Of a DNA stretch of 35,995 nucleotides, positions 16,448 to 24,157 are shown in pieces. The stretch comes from CAZGOM01 sp964542875 (GTDB taxonomy: Bacteria; Planctomycetota; Phycisphaerae; Phycisphaerales; Phycisphaeraceae), in contig CAZIWA010000054.1 in the NCBI GenBank assembly GCA_964542875.1, positions 1 through 35,995 of the forward strand, given 5' to 3'. Under the pieces are notes generated by a model. The model searched no databases, had not been told where the DNA came from, and worked only from the letters and a program-made list of their open reading frames with translations. Both the position numbers and the translations under genes were made by a program. Each line of letters starts with the position of its first letter. Within the stretch, counting starts at the first letter, position 1.

Positions 16448-16536
16448 GCTCTATCGGCTGCTTCGCCCTCCTGATCATCGGCCCCGCTTCTGGAATTCCT
16501 CTCGTTTATCTCCGCATGCACTTGATCGGCCACTGA
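16429..16536 (+). pseudogene. Remnant of a fourth member of the small membrane protein family (3' end only)
   Basis: Between paralogs 2 and 3, and in the -1 frame relative to paralog 2, the codons read SLLGSIGCFALLIIGPASG then LVYLRMHLIGH and stop. LLIIGPAS closely matches LLVIGPLAAS in the third span of paralog 3. There is no start codon or first and second span, so this is not a complete gene. The TGA overlaps the ATG of paralog 3 as TGATG. It could instead be a C-terminal extension of paralog 2 if the T5 run at 16430-16434 has lost one base, which would give a 129-residue protein. Confidence 0.45.
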
Positions 16537-16865
16537 TGGAATCTTCAAAAACCTCCTCAGAATTCAGCCGCCCAATCAACGTCGCCATGACGACGCAGCT
16601 CGCCGCGCTTTTCATGGTCTCCTGCATTATGGACCCCAACCCGATGTGTCTGATCGCACTTACTGCGGTCGGTTTCTGGATCGGCGTCGCCATCATCCGC
16701 ACCCGGCGCCCTCTCGCCCCCGCCAAAACAGACCTCGCCTACATCACCACAGGCTACATCCCGCTCCTGGTCATCGGTCCATTGGCCGCATCCCCCATCT
16801 GGAACTACCGCGGCGTCATCTCGGAAGTCCCCGGCTGGTCGCTTCTGCTTGGACTTTTTCAATAA
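16536..16865 (+). CDS. Small three-span membrane protein, paralog 3
   Basis: 109 residues, three predicted spans and the same signature as the two preceding genes: NP before span 2, FWIG (47-50), RR (57-58), D66-x2-Y69 and a hydrophobic third span with LLVIGP. Its C-terminus is longer and ends in a further hydrophobic stretch, WSLLLGLF. The ATG overlaps the stop of the upstream remnant frame as TGATG, an arrangement typical of translational coupling, and no separate ribosome-binding site is obvious. A strong bidirectional terminator follows 12 bases after the stop. Function unknown. Confidence 0.7.
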   Translation: MESSKTSSEFSRPINVAMTTQLAALFMVSCIMDPNPMCLIALTAVGFWIGVAIIRTRRPLAPAKTDLAYITTGYIPLLVIGPLAASPIWNYRGVISEVPGWSLLLGLFQ

Positions 16866-16877
16866 AACCACCCAATT

Positions 16878-16907
16878 AAAAAGCCCCCGGCATTCCGGGG
16901 GCTTTTT
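16878..16907. terminator. Bidirectional intrinsic terminator
   Basis: AAAAAGCCCCCGG (16878-16890) pairs perfectly with CCGGGGGCTTTTT (16895-16907) around a CATT loop. It has a GC stem and a T5 tract on both strands and sits between the convergent ends of the small membrane protein cluster and the aminotransferase, so it should end both transcripts. Confidence 0.95.
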
Positions 16908-16928
16908 AGTTCATTCAATTCTCAACTC

Positions 16929-18131
16929 TCACGCTGTCACACCCGCCGGCTTAAGCTGCTTCCCAAGCTGCTTGAGCGCTTGCTTGATCCGCTGCTCATT
17001 TTCCACCAGCGCCATGCGCACGTACCCTTCGCCGCCTTCACCGAAAGCGGACCCGGGCGTCAAAGCCACTTCGGCCTTGTCCACCATGCCCATGCAGAAC
17101 TCCAGCGTCTTGCCGCCGTACGGCGCCAGATGCTCGGGCTTCACCTTCGCCCACACGAACATCGAAGCACGCGGGGCCGGCACGTCCCAGCCGAGTTTTT
17201 CCAGCCCATGCACCAGCACGTCACGGCGTTTTTCATACACCTTCGCCTGGTCCAGCACGAACTGGTCGCCATCGCGCATCGCGATGATGCTGGCGATCTG
17301 CACCGCCTGGAAAATACCGTAGTCGTAATAACCCTTGATCGTGCCCAGCGCCTTCACCATCTCCGCGTTGCCGCAGCAGAAGCCGATGCGCCAGCCGGCC
17401 ATGTTGTAGGGCTTGCTCAGCGTGCTGAACTCCACGCCGTAATCCTTGGCCCCATCGGCCTGCAGGAAGGAAGGCGCCTTGTATCCGTCAAAGCACGTCT
17501 CGCCGTAGGCAAAGTCGTGAATCACCATCACCTGGTGCTTCTCGGCCAGGCGGACCACGCTGTCGAAGAACGCCATGTCCACCGTAATCGCACTGGGGTT
17601 GTGCGGATAGTTGAGGATGATCAGCTTCGGCTTGGGCGTGTTGCTTTCGATGGCGCGTTCGATGTTGTCCAAAAACGCCTGATCGTTCCCCAGCGGCACC
17701 TTGATCACATTCGCACCGGCCAGCACCAGCGCGTACGTGTGAATCTGAAACGCCGGGTCGCCCACGATGGCCGAGTCGCCCGGCCCCATCAGCGCCAGGA
17801 TCAAGTGGCTAAAGCCTTCCTTGGACCCGATCGTCGCGATGATCTCCGTCGCCGGGTCAAGGTCCACATTCCACTTGCGCTTGAGCTTCAGCGCCATTTC
17901 CTTGCGCAGGTTGTAAACGCCTGCCGACACCGAGTAGCGCCCGTTGCGCGGGTCCACAGCGGCCTCCTGCAGCTTGGCCACCACCTGCGGCATGGGCGCA
18001 TCCGTCGGGTTGCCCATGTTCATGTCGATGATGTCCGCGCCCGCTTTACGGCGCTCATAGATCAGGTTCTTCAAACGGTTAAGAACGTAAGGCGGAAGCC
18101 GATCGATCCGATTGGCAACTTCAATCTTCAT
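16929..18131 (-). CDS. alaC: Class I/II aminotransferase, AlaC-like (glutamate-pyruvate transaminase)
   Basis: PLP-dependent fold-type I aminotransferase, predicted to make alanine from pyruvate and glutamate. The N-terminus NRIDRLPPYV followed by DIIDMNMGNPTDAP matches E. coli AlaC closely, as do TIGSKEGFSHL (100-110), HNPS (177-180), HDFAYGE (205-211) and STLSKPYNMAGWRIGF (236-251). K240 is the PLP Schiff-base lysine, R248 the phosphate contact, D206 and Y209 the pyridoxal ring contacts. R near the C-terminus (YVRMALVENEQRI) binds the substrate carboxylate. ATG at 18131 is preferred over a GTG three codons upstream, because homologous proteins begin close to this point. About 400 residues, the normal length. 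The related LL-diaminopimelate aminotransferase cannot be fully excluded, but the motifs fit AlaC better. Confidence 0.85.
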   Translation of the reverse strand: MKIEVANRIDRLPPYVLNRLKNLIYERRKAGADIIDMNMGNPTDAPMPQVVAKLQEAAVDPRNGRYSVSAGVYNLRKEMALKLKRKWNVDLDPATEIIATIGSKEGFSHLILALMGPGDSAIVGDPAFQIHTYALVLAGANVIKVPLGNDQAFLDNIERAIESNTPKPKLIILNYPHNPSAITVDMAFFDSVVRLAEKHQVMVIHDFAYGETCFDGYKAPSFLQADGAKDYGVEFSTLSKPYNMAGWRIGFCCGNAEMVKALGTIKGYYDYGIFQAVQIASIIAMRDGDQFVLDQAKVYEKRRDVLVHGLEKLGWDVPAPRASMFVWAKVKPEHLAPYGGKTLEFCMGMVDKAEVALTPGSAFGEGGEGYVRMALVENEQRIKQALKQLGKQLKPAGVTA

Positions 18132-18206
18132 ACAGCACACAGTCTTTCTTGATGTTTGGATGAAACAGGCAATTCAATGACGAAATAAACGACGAACCAT
18201 TCTCAA

Positions 18207-18234
18207 GCCCGGATGCCTCACTGAGCATCCGGGC
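18207..18234 (-). terminator. GC-rich hairpin between ppiC and alaC genes, possible weak terminator
   Basis: GCCCGGATGC (18207-18216) pairs with GCATCCGGGC (18225-18234) across an 8-base loop that can itself pair partly. It lies about 150 bases after the stop of the foldase gene and about 75 before the start of the aminotransferase. On the minus strand it is followed by TTGAGAATGG, not a U tract, so terminator function is uncertain. The rest of 18132-18381 shows no gene. Confidence 0.35.
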
Positions 18235-18381
18235 AACGAGCTTGTGCCCGCGAGAAGGCCGCAGGCGTTGGCCTGCCCCTTCCGACACGGACTCCTGGTT
18301 GGGCTTTCATCGTTTCCATCTTTGCTTTCCGTCTCACCTGTCATCGGCCCAGCGGTCATCCATGACCGCCGCACATTCATT

Positions 18382-19425
18382 TTACCGTTCTGGCGTTCCA
18401 AATCTTTTCCGTTGCAGATCCCACACCTTTTGATAGGTGTCGCTGGTTAAAGTCACCTGCGCTTTGATCATCATTGAACGCACCAGCGTATCCATCTCCA
18501 CCCGTTGAATCCGCAGGTTCACGCTCTGCACCAGTTGACTCTTTACATCGTCAAATTTCGTCTTCACGCCCTCGATTTTTCTTTCCAGCCGAACCATCAC
18601 CACCGCATCCGGCAGGGAGATCGGATCGCTCACCTCACCCACCTTCAATGTCGACAGTTGATCGCGAATTGCCTTGGGATAGCTTTCATCCTGGGTGCTG
18701 AAAGGCGACAACAGCCCCCCCTGCAGCCGGGAGGAGTCCGTGCTCAGTTGAATCGCCAGATCTGTAAAAGTTTCCCCAGCCCGTAAACGCCGAATCACTT
18801 CCTGCGCCTTCGCTGGACTCTCGACGGTAATGATCCTCACTTCATATCGCGGTCCATAAAGCACCTCAAACTCATTGCGCAATGCCAAGTCCGAAAGCTC
18901 CTTGGGCAGCACCACCAGCGACCTTAGAGCCGCATTTCGGTACAGCATCTGGCGAAACCGCACCGGCCCGAGGCCTCGGCGTTCACGAAGTTCATTAACT
19001 ATGCGCTGGGCTTGGTTTATGTCTTTATCCAACCCCTCCAGCATCAGCGTTTCTTCCCATTTCACCTGCTCATTGGTGACCGTTATTCCCTTGCGTTTAA
19101 GCTCTTCGGCAATCAGGGTATCCAGCACATATTCAAACAAAACCTGCCCGCCCGCCATTTCCACAAGCTGGGTTTGAAGTTGATCTTCCCGGATCGGCGC
19201 CCCGTTGAGATACCCCACTGGCTTGGACAAATTCCCCTGCCCCTGACCCACCTGACCCTTGGCTTTCGACGATTGGTTGACAACCGCGTTTGGACGAGAC
19301 TCAAGCCCCGGGTATCCTTGGTCCTCGGAAGCGGCGTTATTCTGGTCTCCAGCGCAGCCGATTCCCGCGAAAAGGAACCCGAGCGTTACTCCGGCGGTCA
19401 TAAATTGTGTTAACGTTCGTTTCAT
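18382..19425 (-). CDS. PpiC/parvulin-type peptidyl-prolyl isomerase lipoprotein
   Basis: An envelope foldase: a short basic N-terminus, hydrophobic stretch and Cys24 in GIGCAGD act as a lipoprotein signal (the -3 residue is Gly, weaker than a classic lipobox). A Gln/Gly/Ser-rich linker follows, then an N-terminal SurA/PrsA-like helical region (about 65-185, with a YLNGAPI-REDQL start) and a parvulin domain from about 193 to 285: YEVRIITV, AQEVIRRLRAGETFTDLAIQLSTD, GG, then KVGEVSDPI and AVVMVRLERK. Total 347 residues. The ATG at 19425 is chosen because it directly precedes the signal sequence; the frame stays open much further upstream, but that part is antisense to another gene. Divergent from the zinc-ribbon/GYF-like gene with 51 bases between starts. 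Confidence 0.85.
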   Translation of the reverse strand: MKRTLTQFMTAGVTLGFLFAGIGCAGDQNNAASEDQGYPGLESRPNAVVNQSSKAKGQVGQGQGNLSKPVGYLNGAPIREDQLQTQLVEMAGGQVLFEYVLDTLIAEELKRKGITVTNEQVKWEETLMLEGLDKDINQAQRIVNELRERRGLGPVRFRQMLYRNAALRSLVVLPKELSDLALRNEFEVLYGPRYEVRIITVESPAKAQEVIRRLRAGETFTDLAIQLSTDSSRLQGGLLSPFSTQDESYPKAIRDQLSTLKVGEVSDPISLPDAVVMVRLERKIEGVKTKFDDVKSQLVQSVNLRIQRVEMDTLVRSMMIKAQVTLTSDTYQKVWDLQRKRFGTPER

Positions 19426-19476
19426 ACGTGTGGGACCTTGAATCAGTAGCCAAGGGTCTTTAGAAGGTCGTCTATT

Positions 19477-20811
19477 ATGGCAGAAACTCAGCATCCTTCC
19501 ATCATCCTCTGTCCGTACTGCGGACACATCCAGCAACTCACCGAACAAACCTGCGAAGCCTGCGGCGGGTTCTTCGACCGGCTCAGCCTCAAAGCAACCC
19601 AGGTTGCCATGGGCCCCTGGTTTATCCACAACGCCAAAAAGCCCTTCAAGCCAGGCTGCAGCTACGACGTCATCAAAAAGCAGGCCGCAGCAGGCCGCAT
19701 CCACTCCCGCACCATCATGCGTGGCCCCACCACCCGGCAGTTCTGGTCCTTCGCCAAGAACGTCCCCGGCGTCGCCCACCTCATTGGCTATTGCCATAAC
19801 TGCGGGCTCCACGTCACCCCCACAGACCCCAAATGCTCCAAGTGCAACGCCCCTTTCAGAGAGGTCACCCTCCGAAACGAAATGGGCCTGCTCTATCCCA
19901 CCACACAGGAAGCAGCCAAAGCCCAGGAGCAGTTGGAAAAAGAAACCGCCCAGCCTCAGGCCCAGGCCAAGCACAACTCCGGCGTCATCGCCCCCACCCC
20001 AAGCACTCACGCCTCTGAACCCATCAACAAAGCCGCCCCGGGAGACGATCTTTTGGACGAAGTCATCGGTCGCGTTGAAAAACAGACAGGCGGCAAAGCC
20101 GCTCCGCGCCCCGCGGCAGCAGCCCCGGCCGCAGCGCCTGCCGCCGCCAAGCATTCCGTCCCCATCGGCGCCACGCCCCCCGCCAAGCCTGCAAGCCCCG
20201 GCCTGGACCTCGGCGCCGCTGACGACGATGAACCCACACCCGAGCCCAAGGCCCCAAAAACCAAGAGCAACGCGCTTCTGATCGTCATGCTCGTCCTGGG
20301 CCTCATCTGCGTGCTGGCCATTCAGGTCGCCATCTGGGTTAACATGGAAAAGTCCGGCACCACCCACACCATTGACCCCACCAGCGGCACCGGCAGCGAC
20401 CTCACCAACCAAACCAACAATCTCCTCCCCCCGCCGCCCAAGGCGCCGCCCGCTGCTCCTGCCGAGACGCCTGCCGCTCCCGTCAAGCCCAAGCCCGCGG
20501 AATCCACTCCCTCTTCTTCCGCTCCCCAGCCTCCGGCCAACCCCGCTGCCAACACCGGCAACGCCCTCGCCAACGCTGCGGCCAGCACTCCCGCCGCACC
20601 GGAGAAGAAGCCTGAAACGTTCCAGGAACGCTTCAAGCAAGCCCTCCAGTTGGAAGAGCAAAAGAAGTACAAGGAAGCCCTCGCCATCCTTGATGATCTT
20701 CAGAAGAAAACCCCTCTGAACCAGATCCCCAAGGAAATGTGGGACGCCACCCGCCGGCTCCAGAGCAAGGTTGCTCAGCAGAGCACAGCCCCCTTGTTTG
20801 AAGCCCCGTGA
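19477..20811 (+). CDS. Zinc-ribbon / GYF-like domain protein with single membrane anchor
   Basis: Domain order over 444 residues: a first zinc ribbon (C12-x2-C15 and C26-x2-C29); a GYF_2-like domain at about 47-101, with GPWFIH, GCSYDVIKKQAAAGRI and TIMRGPTTRQFWSFAKNVPGV; a second zinc ribbon (C106-x2-C109, C120-x2-C123); an Ala/Pro-rich linker; one membrane span (265-289); another Pro/Ala/Ser-rich linker; and a charged helical C-terminus with ERFKQALQLEEQKKYKEALAILD (TPR-like). The layout puts the zinc/GYF part on the cytoplasmic side and the TPR-like end outside, or the reverse. GYF-like domains bind proline-rich peptides. AAGG lies nine bases before the ATG. The stop overlaps the GTG start of mutY, so the two are likely co-translated, yet no functional link is known. 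Confidence 0.8.
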   Translation: MAETQHPSIILCPYCGHIQQLTEQTCEACGGFFDRLSLKATQVAMGPWFIHNAKKPFKPGCSYDVIKKQAAAGRIHSRTIMRGPTTRQFWSFAKNVPGVAHLIGYCHNCGLHVTPTDPKCSKCNAPFREVTLRNEMGLLYPTTQEAAKAQEQLEKETAQPQAQAKHNSGVIAPTPSTHASEPINKAAPGDDLLDEVIGRVEKQTGGKAAPRPAAAAPAAAPAAAKHSVPIGATPPAKPASPGLDLGAADDDEPTPEPKAPKTKSNALLIVMLVLGLICVLAIQVAIWVNMEKSGTTHTIDPTSGTGSDLTNQTNNLLPPPPKAPPAAPAETPAAPVKPKPAESTPSSSAPQPPANPAANTGNALANAAASTPAAPEKKPETFQERFKQALQLEEQKKYKEALAILDDLQKKTPLNQIPKEMWDATRRLQSKVAQQSTAPLFEAP

Positions 20812-21920
20812 AAAATGCCATCGACCCAGACCGGCTCGCCGGGTTTGACATCGCCCTCGCTCAGAGGGCGATGTTGCAATGGTTTGACCAGCACAAGCGC
20901 GACATGCCCTGGCGCAAATACCCGCCGGACCCCTACCACGTGCTTGTCTCTGAAGCCATGCTTCAGCAAACCCAGGTCGCCACCGTCATCCCTTACTTTT
21001 CCCGGTTCATTGCCGCATTCCCCACCGCTCACGCGCTGGCGGATGCCGATGAGCAGGCGGTCATGAAGCTCTGGCAGGGCCTGGGGTACTACCGCAGGGC
21101 GCGAAACCTCCAGGCGGCGGCCAGGGCCATCGTCAGCGATCACGCCGGCCTCGTCCCCGGCACGGTCGATGCGCTTCTCTCCCTTCCCGGCATCGGCCGG
21201 TACACCGCGGGCGCCGTCGCTTCCATCGGTCACGGCGTGCGCACCCCGCTGGTCGATGGAAATGTCATGCGCGTGCTCACCCGCTGGTTTGCCATTGAAG
21301 ATTCCACCGACCTCCCCGCCACCCAGAAGGAACTCTGGCGCATCGCCGAAGCCCTCGTCCCTGACGATCGCCCCGGCGACTTCAACCAATCCCTTATGGA
21401 GCTTGGCGCCACCGTCTGCACCCCCGCGGCTCCCCGCTGCCTCTTTTGCCCCGTCGCCTCCCAGTGCAAGGCGCGCCAGTTCAACCGGCCTGAGGAATTC
21501 CCCGTCCGCTCCCCCAAGAAAAAACCAACCTCCGTCGTGCACGACCTTGTCTTCGTTGAGCACAACGGCCGCTATCTCTTCATCAAGCGCCCCGCCACCG
21601 GCCTCTGGGCAGGCCTCTGGCAATGCCCCACGCTGGAGCACGCCCTTGCCGGCAAGGAAAAGCCCACCAGGGCGGCCATCAAGACCGTCACCCAAACCCT
21701 TTCTTCACAAGGAATTATGGTTCAACAACTAACATGGATCTCCAGCTTCACCCATCAGACCACGCACCGCACCATCACCTTCAGGGTCTATCACGCCCCC
21801 ATCTCTGAGCCCCCGCCGCAGTCCGCCACTCAGGTTTGGCGGGCAATAGACGCCCTCCACGACATCCCCATCAGCACCGCCCAAACACGCGCGCTGGCCC
21901 TCATCGCTCCTTCTGCTTAA
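20808..21920 (+). CDS. mutY: Adenine DNA glycosylase
   Basis: Removes adenine mispaired with 8-oxoguanine or guanine in base excision repair. The catalytic Glu is E49 in SEAMLQQTQV, the helix-hairpin-helix is LPGIGRYTAGAVASI (126-140) and the catalytic Asp is D150 in VDGNVMRVL. The [4Fe-4S] loop has C204-x6-C211-x2-C214-x5-C220. The C-terminal third is the NUDIX-like 8-oxoG-recognition domain with GLWAGLWQCP near 276-285. It has 370 residues, in the usual range. The start is GTG, overlapping the stop of the upstream gene as GTGA; the ATG at 20815 is out of frame. The overlap implies translational coupling to the zinc-ribbon/GYF protein. Confidence 0.95.
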   Translation: MKNAIDPDRLAGFDIALAQRAMLQWFDQHKRDMPWRKYPPDPYHVLVSEAMLQQTQVATVIPYFSRFIAAFPTAHALADADEQAVMKLWQGLGYYRRARNLQAAARAIVSDHAGLVPGTVDALLSLPGIGRYTAGAVASIGHGVRTPLVDGNVMRVLTRWFAIEDSTDLPATQKELWRIAEALVPDDRPGDFNQSLMELGATVCTPAAPRCLFCPVASQCKARQFNRPEEFPVRSPKKKPTSVVHDLVFVEHNGRYLFIKRPATGLWAGLWQCPTLEHALAGKEKPTRAAIKTVTQTLSSQGIMVQQLTWISSFTHQTTHRTITFRVYHAPISEPPPQSATQVWRAIDALHDIPISTAQTRALALIAPSA

Positions 21921-21930
21921 CATCTCCGCC

Positions 21931-21966
21931 CAGGGTTTTCCCTGCATCACGCCCGGGAAAATCCTG
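21931..21966 (+). terminator. Hairpin after mutY, possible weak terminator
   Basis: CAGGGTTTTCCC pairs with GGGAAAATCCTG (11 of 12 pairs) across a 12-base loop, ten bases past the mutY stop. No run of T follows, so it may be only a stabilising 3' hairpin. It separates mutY from the SIS-domain gene. Confidence 0.35.
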
Positions 21967-22050
21967 ATTAATGACAGCTATTCCCCTCCCGCTTCCATAC
22001 GGCGCCTTCTGTTGCTACGTTACATTTCATCGCTATTAAAGGGACACTCC

Positions 22051-23064
22051 ATGAACCTCCAGCGCACACCCGAAAAACCCGACAATCTTGATGAAATTCA
22101 GCAGCAGCCCCAGGCCTTGCGCGCGTTGGTCGCGCACTACGCCGGCAAGGAAGGCGTTCGTCCCCTCGTCCAGGCCCGGCATTGGCTTAAGACCGGCTCC
22201 CCCATCGCCATGGTCGGCATGGGCAGTTCGCTCTTTGCCACCCAGTTCCTTGTTGACGCCAGGCCCGGCCCCGCGCTCTTGCGCATCGGCGCGGACCAGC
22301 TCCTTCACATGAACATCCTGCCCGAAGGCATGAAGTACCTCTTCATCTCCCAGTCCGGCAAAAGCGGAGAACTCCTCGCCCTCGTCCAGCGCTTCCCCTC
22401 GGTCATGTCGCAAAGCCTCATCATCACCAATGATCCCTCCAGCCCCCTGGCCAAAGCCGCCTGGCTCACGCTCCCCATGTGCGCCGGCGAGGAAAAGTAC
22501 AGCGCCACCAAGACATTCACCAACACCCTCGCGCTCCTGTCCCTTGTGAGCAGCCCTGAAACCGTCGACGCCCAGTTCACCCGGCTCCTGGCCATTGCCG
22601 ATGCGATGGACCAGCTCATCGCCGCATCCCCCACTCCCACCATTCCTCAACTTCCCAACTTCGTCGTCGGCGGAGACGACCTCGGTGCCGCCCTTGCCCG
22701 CCAAACCGGCCTCCTCGCCAAGGAAGTCGCTCGCAAGCATGTCGAAGGCCTCTCCATCGCCGAATTCCGCCACGGCCCGCAGGAAATCGCCGTCACCGGC
22801 CCCCGCTTGCTCTTTGTCGATCAAAACCCCACCCCCGCCACCATCGGCTACATCAAGCGTCTAAGCACGCTCGGCGCGCACGTCACGCTTCTCACCCCCA
22901 CAGCCATCCCAGACATCAACTACATCCCCGTCAATGCCCACGGCATCGGCTTCGCCCTCCTGGCCACCCTCATCCTTGAACTCGCCGTCTACCACGCCGC
23001 CCTGGGCCAGCCCACCCCACCCGGCCACTACCAGGTCGGCGGCAAAGTCACCGCCTGCGAATAA
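22051..23064 (+). CDS. SIS-domain sugar isomerase/deaminase-like protein (GlmS isomerase-half type)
   Basis: 337 residues with two SIS domains and no glutaminase domain. In the first, GMGSS (56-60) and ISQSGKSGE (99-107) form the phosphosugar-binding loops. GEEKYSATKTFTNTLALLSLV (from 146) is the GlmS-like EK-SVASTK-FT helix that shapes the active site. In the second, GGDDLGAALARQTGLLAKEV and EFRHGPQEIA match the GlmS EL-HGP region with the catalytic histidine. The protein ends GGKVTACE, similar to the GlmS C-terminal tail. Likely reaction: aldose-ketose isomerisation or deamination of an amino sugar phosphate (AgaS or FrlB type); substrate not assigned. The ATG at 22051 is chosen over one 13 codons upstream because AAAGGGA precedes it. 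It stands alone, followed by a conserved inverted repeat. Confidence 0.85.
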   Translation: MNLQRTPEKPDNLDEIQQQPQALRALVAHYAGKEGVRPLVQARHWLKTGSPIAMVGMGSSLFATQFLVDARPGPALLRIGADQLLHMNILPEGMKYLFISQSGKSGELLALVQRFPSVMSQSLIITNDPSSPLAKAAWLTLPMCAGEEKYSATKTFTNTLALLSLVSSPETVDAQFTRLLAIADAMDQLIAASPTPTIPQLPNFVVGGDDLGAALARQTGLLAKEVARKHVEGLSIAEFRHGPQEIAVTGPRLLFVDQNPTPATIGYIKRLSTLGAHVTLLTPTAIPDINYIPVNAHGIGFALLATLILELAVYHAALGQPTPPGHYQVGGKVTACE

Positions 23065-23096
23065 CCCATTAACACTTCCTGCCCCTCTCTGCGTGC

Positions 23097-23126
23097 CATG
23101 TTCTCGCCCGCGTGAGCATGTCTTCT
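23097..23126. repeat. Intergenic inverted-repeat element, copy B
   Basis: CATGTTCTCGC and GCGTGAGCATG pair at 9 of 11 positions around CC, followed by TCTTCT. This is the best-preserved palindrome of the three copies (others at 12701-12729 and 34465-34493). It lies 32 bases past the stop of the SIS-domain gene, between convergent genes. Confidence 0.7.
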
Positions 23127-23200
23127 CCGCCCCCAAACGCGCAGCGCCAACATCCAAACCTAAAACCCGTACTGACCATCTCCGATCTTACTTATCCCTT

Positions 23201-23917
23201 TTACCTTTCCCCCAGCACGCTCCTCAACACCGCCAACCCGCCCGCCGCCGCCGTCTCCACCCGCAGCACATGCGGCGCAAACTGCCACACCTTCGCGCCC
23301 TTCTCCTGCGCCAGTGCCAACTCCTGATCCGTCCATCCCCCCTCCGGGCCAATCAACAGTAAACAACTCTTGATGCCTTTAAGCTCCCCCAGGCTCGTCC
23401 CCTCCAGCCTGGGATGCGCGATCACCTTCAAATCATACGCCCGCGAAAGCACTTCCTCAAACTCCGCCACACCTTCCACGCGCATCACATGAGGCCGCTC
23501 ACACTGTTTCGCAGACTCCACCGCCGCCCTGTGGAACTTCTCCAGCTTGTTATCCCGCGGATCCGTCACGCTACGCTCCGACCGGATCGGAATCAGCGCC
23601 CGTGCCGAAAGCTGGCTGGCCTGTTCGATCAAAGTATCCGCCCTGGGCCCTTTGGGCAGCGCCACGGCTACATCAATCGCCGGCGAAACCTCCGCAAAAC
23701 GCTTGAGCGAAATAAGGTTCAGGACCATCTGTCGGCCCGCCCCGGCAATCAGCGCGATCGCCACACCCCCTTTGCCGTCCAGCAGGCCCACGCGCTCTCC
23801 CACCTCCAGCCGCAGCACCTTCCGGCAATGGTGCGACTCATCCTCGCCCAGCATCACCTGTTGCGTAGACCCAGACTCAAGAACCATGGGCAGATCAGGA
23901 CAATAAAAAGAATGCAT
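23201..23917 (-). CDS. rsmE: 16S rRNA (uracil-1498-N3)-methyltransferase
   Basis: Methylates N3 of U1498 in 16S rRNA using S-adenosylmethionine. The 238-residue protein has the N-terminal PUA-like domain (ESHHCRKVLRLEVGERVGLLDGKGG) and a C-terminal SPOUT domain with the trefoil-knot motifs LLLIGPEGGWTDQEL (about 186-200) and LRVETAAAGGLAVL (218-231). LRVETA is the RsmE signature. The ATG at 23917 is preceded by GGCGGGA. It is the last gene of the zwf-small ORF-rsmE series; the gap to the small ORF is 21 bases. Its stop codon lies within a TTATCCCTTTTACC repeat motif also found at 25919-25935. Confidence 0.95.
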   Translation of the reverse strand: MHSFYCPDLPMVLESGSTQQVMLGEDESHHCRKVLRLEVGERVGLLDGKGGVAIALIAGAGRQMVLNLISLKRFAEVSPAIDVAVALPKGPRADTLIEQASQLSARALIPIRSERSVTDPRDNKLEKFHRAAVESAKQCERPHVMRVEGVAEFEEVLSRAYDLKVIAHPRLEGTSLGELKGIKSCLLLIGPEGGWTDQELALAQEKGAKVWQFAPHVLRVETAAAGGLAVLRSVLGER

Positions 23918-23938
23918 GCGATTCCCGCCTGACGACTT

Positions 23939-24157
23939 TTATAGGCTCTTGTAGGGTGGCGCCGAGTCCGCAAGGCCCGCCATAACGGCCCCGCAAGCCC
24001 CACCACCCGTCAATAAATCGATCAACGCCTCGAATGGGTTTCTGCTTTGGTTCTCCCCCATGGATGCCTGGGGCTGGTTTTTGAACCTGCCCCGGAATCC
24101 CGCTGCACTTTGCAGGATTGGGCAGCCGCAACCAGCAACACCCCCGACCGCACCCAT
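23939..24157 (-). CDS. Small hypothetical protein translationally coupled to zwf
   Basis: A 72-codon frame whose ATG overlaps the zwf stop as TGATG and whose TAA lies 21 bases before rsmE, so it exactly fills the space between two real genes on the same strand. The N-terminal part is Gly/Ala/Cys-rich (VGGVAGCGC) and the middle reads ENQSRNPFEALIDLLTGGG, an amphipathic helix-like stretch followed by a Gly-rich hydrophobic segment (GAVMAGLA). No signal peptide or known domain is recognised. The coupling argues that it is real; the low-complexity composition argues for caution. It could otherwise be a non-coding spacer. Confidence 0.45.
   Translation of the reverse strand: MGAVGGVAGCGCPILQSAAGFRGRFKNQPQASMGENQSRNPFEALIDLLTGGGACGAVMAGLADSAPPYKSL

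Noticed and set aside
19426..20661. A long upstream extension of the PpiC frame on the minus strand, about 410 codons
   Set aside because: It is antisense to the zinc-ribbon/GYF-like gene, Gly-rich and low-complexity; the lipoprotein signal at 19425 marks the real start.
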